Source: Paraburkholderia aromaticivorans (GTDB lineage Bacteria; Pseudomonadota; Gammaproteobacteria; Burkholderiales; Burkholderiaceae). Taken from it: a stretch of DNA of 64,000 nt. Shown here piece after piece: positions 9,619 through 18,618 of this stretch (the first letter of the stretch is position 1; each line of letters opens with the position of its first letter). The stretch spans positions 248,001 to 312,000 of the forward strand of contig NZ_CP051516.1 of NCBI RefSeq assembly GCF_012689525.1, read 5' to 3'. The notes under the pieces are model-generated. The model searched no databases and had not been told where the DNA came from. It saw only the letters and a list, made by a program, of their open reading frames with translations. Position numbers and translations under genes: made by a program.

Positions 9619-10491
9619 ATGAACACCATGCTTTATCCGGAACTTTATAAATCGCTCGAATCCGTTCGATGGGACATGGAGAAAGACATTCCCTGGGACA
9701 AGTTCGATGCATCGCTATTGACCGACGAGCAGGCAGCGACAATCAAGATGAACGCGATCACCGAATGGTCGGCGTTGCCCGCAACGGAAATGTTTCTGCG
9801 TGACAACCATCACGACAGCGATTTCTCCGCGTTCATGAGCGTGTGGTTCTTCGAAGAACAGAAGCATTCGCTGGTGCTGATGGAATATCTGCGCCGCTTC
9901 AAGCCGGAAATGTGCCCGACCGAAGAGGAACTGCACGCCGTGCGCTTCGAATTCGATCCGGCGCCGCCGCTCGAAACGCTGATGCTCCACTTCTGCGGCG
10001 AAATCCGCCTGAATCACTGGTATCGCCGTGCAGCCGAATGGCACACCGAGCCAGTCATCAAGCAAATCTACGAAACCATCTCGCGCGACGAAGCACGGCA
10101 TGGCGGCGCGTATCTGCGCTACATGAAGAAGGCGATGGCGCAAACCGGCGACATCGCGCGCGCCGCGTTTGCGAAGATCGGTGTCCTGATGGCATCGGCT
10201 CGCCGCACGGAAAAACCGCTGCACCCCACCAACCTGCACGTGAACCAGGCGCTGTTCCCGCGCGACACGATTCAGTCGCGTCTGCCGGATCCGGAATGGC
10301 TCGAGCGCTGGCTCGACGAACAGATCCGTTTCGACGACAGTTGGGAAAAGAAAGTGGTCGAGCGCATTCTGCACAACCTATCCATTCTGTTCGAGCGCAC
10401 GTTCAATACGGCGCAGGAACTGAACCGCTACCGCAAGGAAGTGGTCCTGCGTCTGCAGGCCGATCAAAAGTCGGCTGAACAGCCGGCCTGA
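9619..10491 (+). CDS. Ferritin-like di-iron domain protein
   Basis: A 290-residue helical protein with two ExxH-type iron-ligand motifs, EEQKHS and RDEARHGG, plus carboxylates in ITEWSALPATE. This is the pattern of the ferritin-like/acyl-ACP desaturase-like superfamily. It may be an oxygen-using oxidase or desaturase, but the exact reaction cannot be read. ATG at 9619 (MNTMLYPELY, with AGGGGTGGG upstream) is the natural start; the longer frame from 9304 is not. It is followed by a strong terminator and so is probably monocistronic. A 15-bp palindrome upstream suggests repressor control. Confidence 0.78.
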   Translation: MNTMLYPELYKSLESVRWDMEKDIPWDKFDASLLTDEQAATIKMNAITEWSALPATEMFLRDNHHDSDFSAFMSVWFFEEQKHSLVLMEYLRRFKPEMCPTEEELHAVRFEFDPAPPLETLMLHFCGEIRLNHWYRRAAEWHTEPVIKQIYETISRDEARHGGAYLRYMKKAMAQTGDIARAAFAKIGVLMASARRTEKPLHPTNLHVNQALFPRDTIQSRLPDPEWLERWLDEQIRFDDSWEKKVVERILHNLSILFERTFNTAQELNRYRKEVVLRLQADQKSAEQPA

Positions 10492-10552
10492 GGGTCGCGA
10501 GCATGTGACTCGGTTTGCGGCGCCGCGCGCTGCGAACTGGTTTGAAAATGAA

Positions 10553-10590
10553 CGGCCTGGCGCACTCATGTGCGCCAGGCCGTTTTGTTT
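10553..10590 (+). terminator. Rho-independent terminator after the ferritin-like gene
   Basis: A perfect 12-bp stem (CGGCCTGGCGCA with its complement) around a 6-base loop is followed by TTTTGTTT, 61 bases after the stop codon at 10491. Confidence 0.9.
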
Positions 10591-10644
10591 CATGCGACCC
10601 ATCGTGTATGGTGACGTCACCTTCCTGTCCTCTCCGATTCCTCC

Positions 10645-11127
10645 ATGGCTGCCATTTTTGAACGCAAGATTCTCACGCGCGATGCACTGGTGACGCTGCG
10701 TCCTTCGCTCAACGCACCGGTTGTATTTACCAACGGAGTGTTCGATATCCTGCATCGCGGGCATGTGACTTATCTCGCCGATGCCAAGGCTTTGGGCGCT
10801 TGCCTGGTCGTCGGCGTAAATAGCGATGCGTCGGTGCGCATGCTCGGCAAAGGCGACGATCGGCCCATCAATAACGAGGCTGACCGCATGGCCTTGCTGG
10901 CGGCGCTGGAGAGTGTCGACTACGTGGTGTGCTTCGGCGAGAAGACGCCCGTCGAGTTGATTTCGGCAGTGCGGCCGGATGTGCTCGTGAAGGGCGGCGA
11001 CTACGACATGGACGTGTTGCCCGAGTCGGCCATCGTGCGAAGCTGGGGCGGTAAGGCGTTGGCGATTCCCTTCGAGCACGACCGCTCGACTACCGCACTA
11101 CTGAAGAAGGTTCGTACGCAGGGCTAG
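10645..11127 (+). CDS. rfaE2: D-glycero-beta-D-manno-heptose 1-phosphate adenylyltransferase
   Basis: A 160-residue nucleotidyltransferase with the HxGH signature (TNGVFDILHRGHVTYL) and a second substrate motif (VVGVNSDASVRMLGKG). It transfers AMP from ATP to heptose 1-phosphate to make ADP-heptose precursors of the LPS inner core. The length equals the stand-alone HldE C-terminal (RfaE2/HldC) form; no kinase domain is fused. The ATG at 10645 begins MAAIFERKIL, as in relatives. It stands alone between a terminator and the convergent small gene at 11200. Confidence 0.92.
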   Translation: MAAIFERKILTRDALVTLRPSLNAPVVFTNGVFDILHRGHVTYLADAKALGACLVVGVNSDASVRMLGKGDDRPINNEADRMALLAALESVDYVVCFGEKTPVELISAVRPDVLVKGGDYDMDVLPESAIVRSWGGKALAIPFEHDRSTTALLKKVRTQG

Positions 11128-11199
11128 TGGCCGGCTGCCGCGGGAGTCACTCATCGACTTCGCGACTCGCATCGCACACGTCGCAAGACGGCAAGCGAC

Positions 11200-11439
11200 T
11201 TACTGCGAAAGCGCGGATGCCGCAATCGGCGCCACCGGCGTCGGGCCGCCTACAACGGCCTGATCGGCGGCTTCGGCCGCCGTGACCGGCTGCACTTTCA
11301 ACCATTCCTGATGAACCTGGCGATTCAGATGGTTGGGCTCGCGTCCGCCGGCTGTGGGCGTCGGGCCGAAAACGCCGCGCACCGCGACGAATGCCAGCAT
11401 GTTGGCAAGAAACAATATGGCGATCAGCCAGCGCAGCAT
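11200..11439 (-). CDS. Small single-pass membrane protein downstream of coaX
   Basis: A 79-residue protein with an N-terminal membrane segment (MLRWLIAILFLANMLAFVAV) and a short Pro/Ala-rich soluble tail containing NRQVHQEWLKVQP. It lies 53 bases downstream of coaX on the same strand. In related bacteria a small or SPOR-type protein of this look follows birA-coaX. No SPOR domain is present here, so this could be a shortened version. Function unknown. Confidence 0.65.
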   Translation of the reverse strand: MLRWLIAILFLANMLAFVAVRGVFGPTPTAGGREPNHLNRQVHQEWLKVQPVTAAEAADQAVVGGPTPVAPIAASALSQ

Positions 11440-11492
11440 TGTTGGTTTTCCCCGTCCAGAAGTTAAGCCGCCGTTATGCCGATGGTCGCGAT

Positions 11493-12305
11493 TCAGTTGC
11501 CGCGTTCCATGGCGCGCTCGGCAGCAATCAGCGCAAGACCGGACAGCACGAGCGAATCGTGGCGAGTATGCGGCACTTTCAGTGCGCTCGCCACTTCGTC
11601 CACGGCGCCGCCGCTGACCACGAGTCGCACCGGCACCTGCCATTCATCCTGCAGATCGCGCCACATCCGCTCGATCAAACCCGCTTGCGCTAACGTGCAA
11701 CCGGCGGACAACGAGCGCGGCGTATCGGTCGCGAAGAACGGGCCGCTGCGCGGCGCATCGGGCGTGCTGCCGTCGAGCAGACCGCGTGCCGCGTGGGCGT
11801 CGAGCGTCGGCAGTTGCGCCGTGTGTTCGCCCAGCGAGCGCATCATCAAGCTCCAGCCCGGCGCGATCAAACCGCCGACAAAGCAGCCGTCCGCGCGCAA
11901 TGCTTCGAGCGTGGTCGCCGTGCCGAACGTCGCAATCAGCAGATGTTCGCCGGGAAACGCCGCGTGCGCGCCGATCATGCCGGCCCAGCGGTCGCTGCCG
12001 AGCGCATGCGGCGTGGTGTAGCTGTTGGTCACGCCGCATTGCTGCGTGGAGGCACGGATCGTCGTGAGCGGCAGGTGCGGCCAGCGCGCGTCGAGCAATG
12101 CGGCAATCCGCGCCGCGACATTTTCACCCGCGACATTCGACAACCATGCGCCGCCGGGCGTCGGCAAATCCGACCAGTCCGGCTGATCCGCGCCGCCGTG
12201 CGTCAGCGCGCCGGCCGCGATCTGCGAACCGTCCGCCTGCACCAGCGCCCACTTGATACGGCTATTGCCCGCGTCGATCAGCAAATCAGGCGCGCCGCTC
12301 GTCAT
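11493..12305 (-). CDS. coaX: Type III pantothenate kinase
   Basis: A 270-residue CoaX with the ASKHA phosphate motifs: [15 protein letters not shown] (phosphate 1), [12 protein letters not shown] (pantothenate/adenosine region) and [15 protein letters not shown] (phosphate 2). It phosphorylates pantothenate in the first step of CoA biosynthesis; the type III enzyme is not feedback-inhibited by CoA (known for the family). Its start overlaps the birA stop by four bases, so the two are translationally coupled. Confidence 0.93.
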   Translation of the reverse strand: MTSGAPDLLIDAGNSRIKWALVQADGSQIAAGALTHGGADQPDWSDLPTPGGAWLSNVAGENVAARIAALLDARWPHLPLTTIRASTQQCGVTNSYTTPHALGSDRWAGMIGAHAAFPGEHLLIATFGTATTLEALRADGCFVGGLIAPGWSLMMRSLGEHTAQLPTLDAHAARGLLDGSTPDAPRSGPFFATDTPRSLSAGCTLAQAGLIERMWRDLQDEWQVPVRLVVSGGAVDEVASALKVPHTRHDSLVLSGLALIAAERAMERGN

Positions 12306-13195
12306 GCGGCACCGTCGGCCAGACGCAGCGAGACGTCGCCGGTCGCGACGGTCTCGCGGCCGGTTGCGGTATCGAGCAGCAACTGGCCGCGCTCGTCGAC
12401 GCCCGCCGCCACGCCGCGCATCTGTTCCTGGCCTTGCTCCAGCAACACCACTTCGCGGCCTGCGTAGGCGTGCACCGCGTTCCAGCGCGCCTGGAACGGC
12501 GCGAAACCTTCAGCGCCGAAGCGCTGCAAGGCCGGTTCGAGCGCGTTCAGCTCGGCGGCGAGCGTGTCGGTGAGGTTGGCGTTGGGCAGCGCGCGCTGCA
12601 AGGCGGTCGGCGCGGTGCCGCGCGCCTGCGGCGGCACGCCCGCGTTCAGCGCGCCGACTTTGGCCGCGAGTTCGTCCGCGCCCTTCACGTTGGTGCCGAT
12701 GCCGATCACCACCGCGCTGGCGTCGTCGGTACTCCACGCGGTTTCGATCAGGATGCCGGCCAGCTTGTCGCCTTCGAGCAGAACGTCGTTCGGCCACTTC
12801 AGCGCGATCTGGCCGGGGCCGGCGACCGGCAGCGAGCGCAGCCCGTCGACCAATGCGACGCCCACCGCGAGACTCAGGCCCGCGAGGCCTTCAAGCGGAC
12901 GCGGCAGCACGCACGCCACCGAAAACAGCAGCGCATTGCCCGGCTCCGCATACCACGGACGGCCACGGCGGCCGCGCCCGGCGGTTTGCAGATACGCGAC
13001 CCGGACGATCGGCCGCGGCAGCGCGCCGGCCTTGCGCGGCAGCGCTTTGACGCGTGCCATCAGGTCGGCGTTGGTCGAGCCGGTTTCCTCGACGATTTCG
13101 ATCGGCCAGTCGTGCGCGTGCGGGCCGAACAGGGCGACGGCGCGCTCGCGGTCGATGCGCCAATCGGCTTGAGAGGGAGTCTTGGAAGCGTTCAT
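12302..13195 (-). CDS. birA: Biotin--[acetyl-CoA-carboxylase] ligase
   Basis: A 297-residue biotin protein ligase with the biotinyl-AMP motif [15 protein letters not shown], the lysine motif [19 protein letters not shown], and a C-terminal SH3-like domain. It attaches biotin to the acetyl-CoA carboxylase carrier protein. The N-terminus lacks the winged-helix DNA-binding domain of E. coli BirA, so it should be a class I enzyme with no repressor role. It is coupled to coaX and divergent from the mlaE-like gene. Confidence 0.92.
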   Translation of the reverse strand: MNASKTPSQADWRIDRERAVALFGPHAHDWPIEIVEETGSTNADLMARVKALPRKAGALPRPIVRVAYLQTAGRGRRGRPWYAEPGNALLFSVACVLPRPLEGLAGLSLAVGVALVDGLRSLPVAGPGQIALKWPNDVLLEGDKLAGILIETAWSTDDASAVVIGIGTNVKGADELAAKVGALNAGVPPQARGTAPTALQRALPNANLTDTLAAELNALEPALQRFGAEGFAPFQARWNAVHAYAGREVVLLEQGQEQMRGVAAGVDERGQLLLDTATGRETVATGDVSLRLADGAA

Positions 13196-13300
13196 GGTTC
13201 ATATTGTAGCGACAGCGAACCCGTTGAGCCCGCGCGCACGGTTCCCGCGCCGCGCCTTCGTTACAATGGCCGCTAATCCGATAACCAGATTCAACGATCC

Positions 13301-14434
13301 TTGAACTACGAAACTCCGCCCGGCCTCGACGTCGCGGCAGGCAGCCAAGGCAAGATCGTCCGGCTCTCGGGCCAGTGGACGGCGCTCGCGCTCGCGCGCG
13401 ACAAGGCCACGGGGCACGTGATCCCTCTGTTGCGGTCGCTGGTCGGCGCCGAAGGCATCGGTCAATGGGACCTGTCGCGTATCGACCGGATGGACCACGT
13501 CGGCGGCCAGGCGCTGTGGCGCGTGTGGGGCCACAAGATGCCCCCCGACACCACGCTCACCGACACGCAACGCGACATTTTCGAGCGCATCGCCTTGCTC
13601 GACACCGTGCGTGAAACGGCCGAGCCGGTGATCAAGTTCGATCCGCTCACGCGGCTGGGGCTCGCGATCTTCTCGTTCTTCGAGCATCTGTATGGCGGCG
13701 TGGCGATGCTCGGACGCGTCGTGCTCGACCTGTTGGCGATCGCGCGCAAACCGAAAATCACGCCGTGGACCGAGATCTCCGCGAACATCTATAACGCCGG
13801 CACTAAGGCCATGCCGATCACCGCGCTGGTCGCGTTCCTGATCGGCATCGTGCTCAGTTATCTGTCCGCGCAGCAACTGCGGCTTTTTGGCGCAAACCAG
13901 TACATCGTCAATATCCTGGGGCTTTCGGTGATCCGCGAACTCGGGCCGGTGCTCGCCGCGATTCTGGTGGCAGGCCGCTCGGGTTCGGCGATCACCGCGC
14001 AGATCGGCGTGATGCGCGTGACAGAGGAACTCGACGCCATGCGCGTGATGGGCATCCCGCACGGCCTGCGGCTGATCCTCCCGCGCGTGGTCGCGCTCGG
14101 CGTGGCGATGCCGCTGCTCGTCATGTGGACCAACATCATCGCGCTGACGGGCGGGGCGCTCGCCGCGAAGATCGCGCTCGGCATCGACATGAACTATTTC
14201 GCGCGGGCGCTGCCGAGCGTGGTACCGGTCGCGAATCTGTGGATCGGCTTGGGCAAGGGCGTCGCATTCGGCATGCTGATCGCGATCGTCGGCTGTCATT
14301 TCGGTTTCCGTATCAAGGCCAATTCGCAGAGTCTCGGCGAAGGCACGACGACCTCGGTGGTGACCTCGATTACCATCGTGATTCTCGCGGACGCTGTGTT
14401 CGCGATCCTCTTTCAGAACGTGGGGCTCGGATGA
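13301..14434 (+). CDS. mlaE: MlaE-type ABC permease with N-terminal STAS-like domain
   Basis: A 377-residue inner-membrane permease of the MlaE/MCE family, with several membrane segments from about residue 165 and the conserved stretch LGLSVIRELGPVLAAILVAG followed by RSGSAITAQIGVM. The first 110 residues read GKIVRLSGQWTALALAR and WDLSRIDRMDHVGGQALW, which resembles a STAS domain. In E. coli this is the separate MlaB subunit; here it appears fused. The start is a TTG at 13301 after the birA divergent gap; no nearer ATG keeps the STAS-like part. It would form the phospholipid exporter/importer core with the next two genes. Confidence 0.88.
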   Translation: MNYETPPGLDVAAGSQGKIVRLSGQWTALALARDKATGHVIPLLRSLVGAEGIGQWDLSRIDRMDHVGGQALWRVWGHKMPPDTTLTDTQRDIFERIALLDTVRETAEPVIKFDPLTRLGLAIFSFFEHLYGGVAMLGRVVLDLLAIARKPKITPWTEISANIYNAGTKAMPITALVAFLIGIVLSYLSAQQLRLFGANQYIVNILGLSVIRELGPVLAAILVAGRSGSAITAQIGVMRVTEELDAMRVMGIPHGLRLILPRVVALGVAMPLLVMWTNIIALTGGALAAKIALGIDMNYFARALPSVVPVANLWIGLGKGVAFGMLIAIVGCHFGFRIKANSQSLGEGTTTSVVTSITIVILADAVFAILFQNVGLG

Positions 14435-15309
14435 TCGCGCCACTCACTCAGGCCGTGCGCGGCCAGCCGATGCCCTCGATCGCCGAGCCGGTGATCGAGG
14501 TGATCGACGTGACCAAGCGCTACGGCCGCAACATCGTGCACCAGCATCTGAATCTGGACGTGCGGCGCGGCGAGATCGTGTCGATCGTCGGCGGCTCGGG
14601 TTCCGGCAAGACCACGCTGGTGCGGCAGATTCTCGGTTTGGAGCGTCCATCGTCGGGCACCATCAAGTTGTTCGGCGAGAACCTCGCGACCATTTTGCCC
14701 GACACCGCGCTGCTGATGCGCAGCCGCTCCGGCATGCTGTTTCAGCGCGGCGCGCTGTTCTCGTCGCTGTCGGTGTTCGACAACATCGCGCAGCCGGTAC
14801 GCGAGCTCGGCAAGGTGCCCGAAGATCTGTTGCGCGACATCGTGATGCTCAAGCTCGAGATGGTCGGCCTGCCGTGCAAGCATGCGTCGAAAATGCCGTC
14901 GGCGCTGTCGGGCGGCATGATCAAACGCGTGGGCATTGCGCGGGCCATCGCGCTCGAACCCGAACTGCTGTTCCTCGACGAACCAACCGCCGGGCTCGAT
15001 CCGCAGTCGTCCGATGAATTCGTCGAGCTGATCTCCGCGCTGCATCGCGCGCTCGGCCTGACGGTGGTGATGGTCACGCACGATCTCGACACGATGATCG
15101 CGCTGTCCACCCGCGTCGCCGTGCTGGCGGATCGCAAGGTGCTGGTCGCCGCGCCGGTGGAAGAGGCCGCGGGCGTCGATCATCCTTTCATCCGCGAATA
15201 TTTCCTCGGCCTGCGCGGGCGCCGCGCGTTGCAGGCGCTGCCGCCGGAGCGCCGCGCGAGGCTGCCGCGGGCGGCGCTTGAGCCGGCATCGTCCGAATTG
15301 CCGCTGTGA
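14431..15309 (+). CDS. mlaF: MlaF-type ABC ATPase
   Basis: A 292-residue ATPase with Walker A GGSGSGKTT, signature LSGGMIKRVGIARA, Walker B ELLFLDEPTAGLDPQ and H-loop VMVTHDLDT. The signature variant LSGGM is typical of MCE-linked ATPases. ATG at 14431 overlaps the permease stop codon by four bases (ATGA), which shows tight coupling. The C-terminal tail (about 30 residues, Arg/Ala-rich) extends past the usual family end. It powers lipid movement between the membranes together with the permease and the MCE protein. Confidence 0.92.
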   Translation: MIAPLTQAVRGQPMPSIAEPVIEVIDVTKRYGRNIVHQHLNLDVRRGEIVSIVGGSGSGKTTLVRQILGLERPSSGTIKLFGENLATILPDTALLMRSRSGMLFQRGALFSSLSVFDNIAQPVRELGKVPEDLLRDIVMLKLEMVGLPCKHASKMPSALSGGMIKRVGIARAIALEPELLFLDEPTAGLDPQSSDEFVELISALHRALGLTVVMVTHDLDTMIALSTRVAVLADRKVLVAAPVEEAAGVDHPFIREYFLGLRGRRALQALPPERRARLPRAALEPASSELPL

Positions 15310-15325
15310 ACCAGGGAACCTGACA

Positions 15326-16288
15326 ATGGAAAACAAATCACATGCCTTCTGGGCCGGGCTCTTCACGATCGTTTTGCTGGCTGCAGTCGCACTGGCGGCT
15401 TTTTTGTTCAATGTCGACCGTTCCGTGCGGGTGCCGTACGATCTGATTGCGCGCACCAACGTGACGGGCCTGTTTACCGACGCTGCGGTGCGTTATCGCG
15501 GGCTCGACGTCGGCAAGGTGCAGTCGATCAAATTCGATCCGGCGCATCCGGGGCAGATTCTGATCCGTATCCTCGTGGATACGCACGCGCCGATTACCCA
15601 TTCGACGTTCGGCAGCCTCGGTTTCCAGGGCGTGACGGGCATCGCCTTCATCCAGCTGGATGACAATGGGCGCGACACGTCGCCGCTGCCTTCGTCGGCC
15701 AAACAGGTGGCGCAGTTGCCAATGCGCCCCGGCTTGCTCGATCAACTGCAGCAACGCGGCGAGGTGCTGCTGCGCAAACTCGAAAAAGTCGCGGACGACG
15801 TCGACAATCTGCTCTCGCCGGAAATGGCCGAGCAGTTGCAAGGCACGGCCGCGAGTTTGCAGAAAGCCGCCGACGGCGTCGCCACGCTGACGCAGAAAAT
15901 GGCGCCGGCCGCCGGCATGCTGCCCGGCACGATCAACCAGTTGGACCGCACGCTGGCGTCGACCAATCAGCTGATCACCGGACTGAACCGCCCGAACGGC
16001 CCGTTCGAGACCAACCTGAACAAGGTCGGCACCGCCGCGCAGCAGGCCGGCGACGCGCTGGTGTCGATCAACGGCGCCGTGCAGGAACTGTCGGCGCGGG
16101 TCGGCTACGACACCTTGCCGCGCGTCAATTCGCTCGCTGAAGACGTGCGCTCCGCGGCCCGCTCAGTGGACCGCGCCGCCGATACGTTCAGCACCAGCCC
16201 GCGCAGCGTGCTGTTCGGCGCGCCGGGTGCGGCGCCCGGCCCCGGCGAAGCAGGCTTCAAATGGCCTGCCGCGCATGCTGCTCAATGA
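15326..16288 (+). CDS. mlaD: MlaD-like MCE family lipid-binding protein
   Basis: A 320-residue protein with an N-terminal anchor (FWAGLFTIVLLAAVALAAFL) and one MCE domain (FTDAAVRYRGLDVGKVQSI ... LGFQGVTGIAFIQL). A long helical C-terminal part holds repeated heptad-like stretches. MCE proteins form a hexameric ring that shuttles phospholipids through the periplasm. At 320 residues it is longer than E. coli MlaD; the extra C-terminal helices suggest a longer tunnel. It begins 17 bases after mlaF. Confidence 0.88.
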   Translation: MENKSHAFWAGLFTIVLLAAVALAAFLFNVDRSVRVPYDLIARTNVTGLFTDAAVRYRGLDVGKVQSIKFDPAHPGQILIRILVDTHAPITHSTFGSLGFQGVTGIAFIQLDDNGRDTSPLPSSAKQVAQLPMRPGLLDQLQQRGEVLLRKLEKVADDVDNLLSPEMAEQLQGTAASLQKAADGVATLTQKMAPAAGMLPGTINQLDRTLASTNQLITGLNRPNGPFETNLNKVGTAAQQAGDALVSINGAVQELSARVGYDTLPRVNSLAEDVRSAARSVDRAADTFSTSPRSVLFGAPGAAPGPGEAGFKWPAAHAAQ

Positions 16289-16332
16289 TGTTGAAGCAAT
16301 GATTTTGAAGGTTTGAAGAAAGGAAGATTGTC

Positions 16333-16959
16333 ATGTCACGCTCGATTCACCGATTCTTGTCCTCGAGCGCCGCGCTGGCGGTGCTGCTCGCATTCGGCGT
16401 GCTCGCCGCGGGCTGCGCCGGTACGCCCGCAGCGCTCTCGGACATCCGCTACGACTTTGGGCCGCCGAGTCCGGCAGCGTCCGCAGGCACGTCGCCGGCT
16501 GTGAAGGTGCTCGATGTGAGCGCGCCCGACGTGCTCGAGTCGGACAAGCTGATGTACCGCCTGAGTTACGCCGACGCGCAGCAGACGGCCACCTATGCGA
16601 ACAGCCACTGGACCATGACGCCTTCGCAGTTGCTGACCCAGCGTCTGCGTGGCGCGCTCAGTTCGCGCGGCACCGTGTTGACGGGCGCCGACGGCGTCGC
16701 GGCGCCGGTGCTGAAGGTCGATCTGAGCGAGTTCGAACAGGTCTTCGACAGCCAGTCCGAAAGTCACGCCGCGGTCACCGCGCGCGCGACTCTCACGCAA
16801 AGCGGCAAGGTGCTCAGCCAGCGCACGTTCATCGCGCGGGCACCGTCCAGGTCGGCGGACGCCGCCGGCGGCGCGCAGGCGCTCGCCACCGCCAGCGACG
16901 ATCTGGTCGCGCAGATCGGCGCGTGGCTCGGCGTGCAGGCGCTGGTCGCGGCGCAATGA
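16333..16959 (+). CDS. ABC-type transport auxiliary lipoprotein (PqiC/LbtAB-like)
   Basis: A 208-residue lipoprotein with signal peptide and lipobox (AALAVLLAFGVLAAGCAG; cysteine at about 29). The mature part has VKVLDVSAPDVLESDKLMYR and a pattern of the PF03886-type auxiliary lipoproteins found with MCE operons. It probably sits at the inner face of the outer membrane as the terminal partner of the MCE system. The presence of this protein and absence of MlaA or MlaC genes nearby suggests a non-canonical MCE system rather than a standard Mla set. Confidence 0.8.
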   Translation: MSRSIHRFLSSSAALAVLLAFGVLAAGCAGTPAALSDIRYDFGPPSPAASAGTSPAVKVLDVSAPDVLESDKLMYRLSYADAQQTATYANSHWTMTPSQLLTQRLRGALSSRGTVLTGADGVAAPVLKVDLSEFEQVFDSQSESHAAVTARATLTQSGKVLSQRTFIARAPSRSADAAGGAQALATASDDLVAQIGAWLGVQALVAAQ

Positions 16960-16990
16960 CCGGCATGCAGCGCACACCTCGGAGCGCTGC

Positions 16991-18148
16991 ATGAGCGTGA
17001 AACCCTGGGCGCGCCGTCCGTCGGCGCTCGCCCGGCAGGCACTGGTGCTCTATACCGCGTTGATCGTCTACGGTTCGTGGTATCCGTTTTCGGGCTGGCG
17101 TTCGCTCGGCCTCGGTCCGTTTGCCTATCTGTCCGATCCCATGCCGCAGTACCTGACGGCGTTCGACGTCGTCACCAACGTGCTCGGCTATATGCCGTTC
17201 GGCGCGCTCGTGGTGCTCGCTGTCTATCCGCGCTGGCGCGGCACGCTGGCGGTCGCGTTCGCCTTCGTGCTCGGCGGGCTGCTGTCCGGCCTGATGGAAG
17301 CCGTGCAAACCTATCTGCCGACGCGTGTCGCCTCCAACCTCGATCTCGCCGCCAACGCGCTCGGCGCACTGCTCGGCGCGGCGATCATGTCGCCGGCGAC
17401 GGGCGCGCTGCTCGATCGCGGCTTGCTGCGGCGCGTGCGGCTATTGTGGTTCGAGCGCGATCGAGCCGCGCTCGCGTGTCTGGTCGCGGCGTGGCCGTTC
17501 GCGACGATGTACCCGGCGCCGCGCCTGTTCGGTCTCGGCAACTGGCCGCGGGCGCTCTGGCTGCGTTTCGATTCGACGACGCAAGACGCCTTGCTCGCGT
17601 GGACGCCGCCGGGCTGGCACGTCGGCGCCTGGCCGGCGCTCGTCGCCGCCTGGATGCCCGACGACGTGTGGGAAGCCGTGATCACCACGCTCAACCTGTT
17701 CGCCGCGCTCGCGCTGGCGTCGTTGCCGGTGCGCCGCCATGCGCCGCGCGTGCGCCTGCTGCTCCTGTTTATCGTTGCGGCCTTGTGCGTGAAGGCGGGC
17801 GCGACGTTTCTGCAGTCGCAGTCCGGCCTCGCGTTCGACTGGGCGACGCCCGGCGCGTTGGCGGGTCTTGTGTGCGGGACCGCTGCGGCACTCCTCACGT
17901 TGCGTCTGCAGCGCCGATCACGCGCGGCGCTGGCGGGCGTCGCGCTGACAATCGCGCTGGTGTTCGTCAATCTGCTGCCGGTGAATCCGTATTTCGATGC
18001 CGTTCTGGCCGACTGGCGGCAAGGGCGTTATCTGCACTTCAACGGTCTGGCGCACTGGCTTGCGTGGATCTGGCCGTATGCGGCGCTCGTGTGGCTGGCG
18101 TATGTCGTCGAGCAAGCGTGGCTCAAACGGCGCATGAAGCACACGTGA
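16991..18148 (+). CDS. VanZ family multi-pass membrane protein
   Basis: A 385-residue integral membrane protein with many hydrophobic segments. The N-terminal part (LVLYTALIVYGSWYPFSGW ... VVTNVLGYMPFGALVVLAV ... SGLMEAVQTYLPTRVASNLD) carries the conserved VanZ-like polar residues, including the Glu/Gln/Thr and Asp of MEAVQTYLP and NLDLAANALGA. The C-terminal half is a less conserved set of membrane helices. The function of chromosomal VanZ-like proteins is unclear. It starts 31 bases after the lipoprotein gene and may be part of that operon. Confidence 0.82.
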   Translation: MSVKPWARRPSALARQALVLYTALIVYGSWYPFSGWRSLGLGPFAYLSDPMPQYLTAFDVVTNVLGYMPFGALVVLAVYPRWRGTLAVAFAFVLGGLLSGLMEAVQTYLPTRVASNLDLAANALGALLGAAIMSPATGALLDRGLLRRVRLLWFERDRAALACLVAAWPFATMYPAPRLFGLGNWPRALWLRFDSTTQDALLAWTPPGWHVGAWPALVAAWMPDDVWEAVITTLNLFAALALASLPVRRHAPRVRLLLLFIVAALCVKAGATFLQSQSGLAFDWATPGALAGLVCGTAAALLTLRLQRRSRAALAGVALTIALVFVNLLPVNPYFDAVLADWRQGRYLHFNGLAHWLAWIWPYAALVWLAYVVEQAWLKRRMKHT

Positions 18149-18285
18149 AGCGTACGCGGCGCGTGGGGCAGGCGCGGACAGCGTCAGCGACCGCCAGCCC
18201 CGCTCGTTATAATCGTTCGCACACCAGGCGCGCCGCCGTGCATCCAGCGCCGTTCCCCACACTGACAGTCTCGCCCCCGGACATC

Positions 18286-18609
18286 ATGGACTCCTTCTAC
18301 AAGTACCACGTCTTCTTCTGTCTCAATCAGCGCGACCCCGGCGCCGAGCGCCCGAGCTGCGCGAACTGCAATGCGCAGGAGATGCAGGAGTACGCAAAAA
18401 AACGCGTGAAGAAACTCGGTCTCGCAGGTCCGGGCCAGGTGCGCATCAACAAGGCCGGGTGCCTCGACCGCTGCGAACTCGGCCCGACGGTCGTCGTGTA
18501 TCCGGAAGGCATCTGGTACACGTACGTCGACGAAAGCGACATCGACGAAATCGTCGACTCGCACCTCGCGAACGGCAAGATCGTTGAGCGTCTGAAAATC
18601 GATCAATAA
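18286..18609 (+). CDS. Thioredoxin-like [2Fe-2S] ferredoxin domain protein
   Basis: A 107-residue protein with cysteines in YHVFFCLNQRD, SCANCN, GCLDRCELGPTVVVYPEG. This is the spacing of stand-alone thioredoxin-like [2Fe-2S] ferredoxins related to NuoE and Clostridium pasteurianum 2Fe-2S ferredoxin. Expected to carry electrons in the cytoplasm; the partner is unknown. ATG at 18286 starts directly at the domain. Ten bases separate it from the downstream hydrolase, so the two are probably one transcript. Confidence 0.85.
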   Translation: MDSFYKYHVFFCLNQRDPGAERPSCANCNAQEMQEYAKKRVKKLGLAGPGQVRINKAGCLDRCELGPTVVVYPEGIWYTYVDESDIDEIVDSHLANGKIVERLKIDQ

Positions 18610-18618
18610 AGCCTCGCC

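Noticed and set aside
13199..14443. Long open frame of about 414 codons on the minus strand
   Set aside because: Shadow of the MlaE-type permease.
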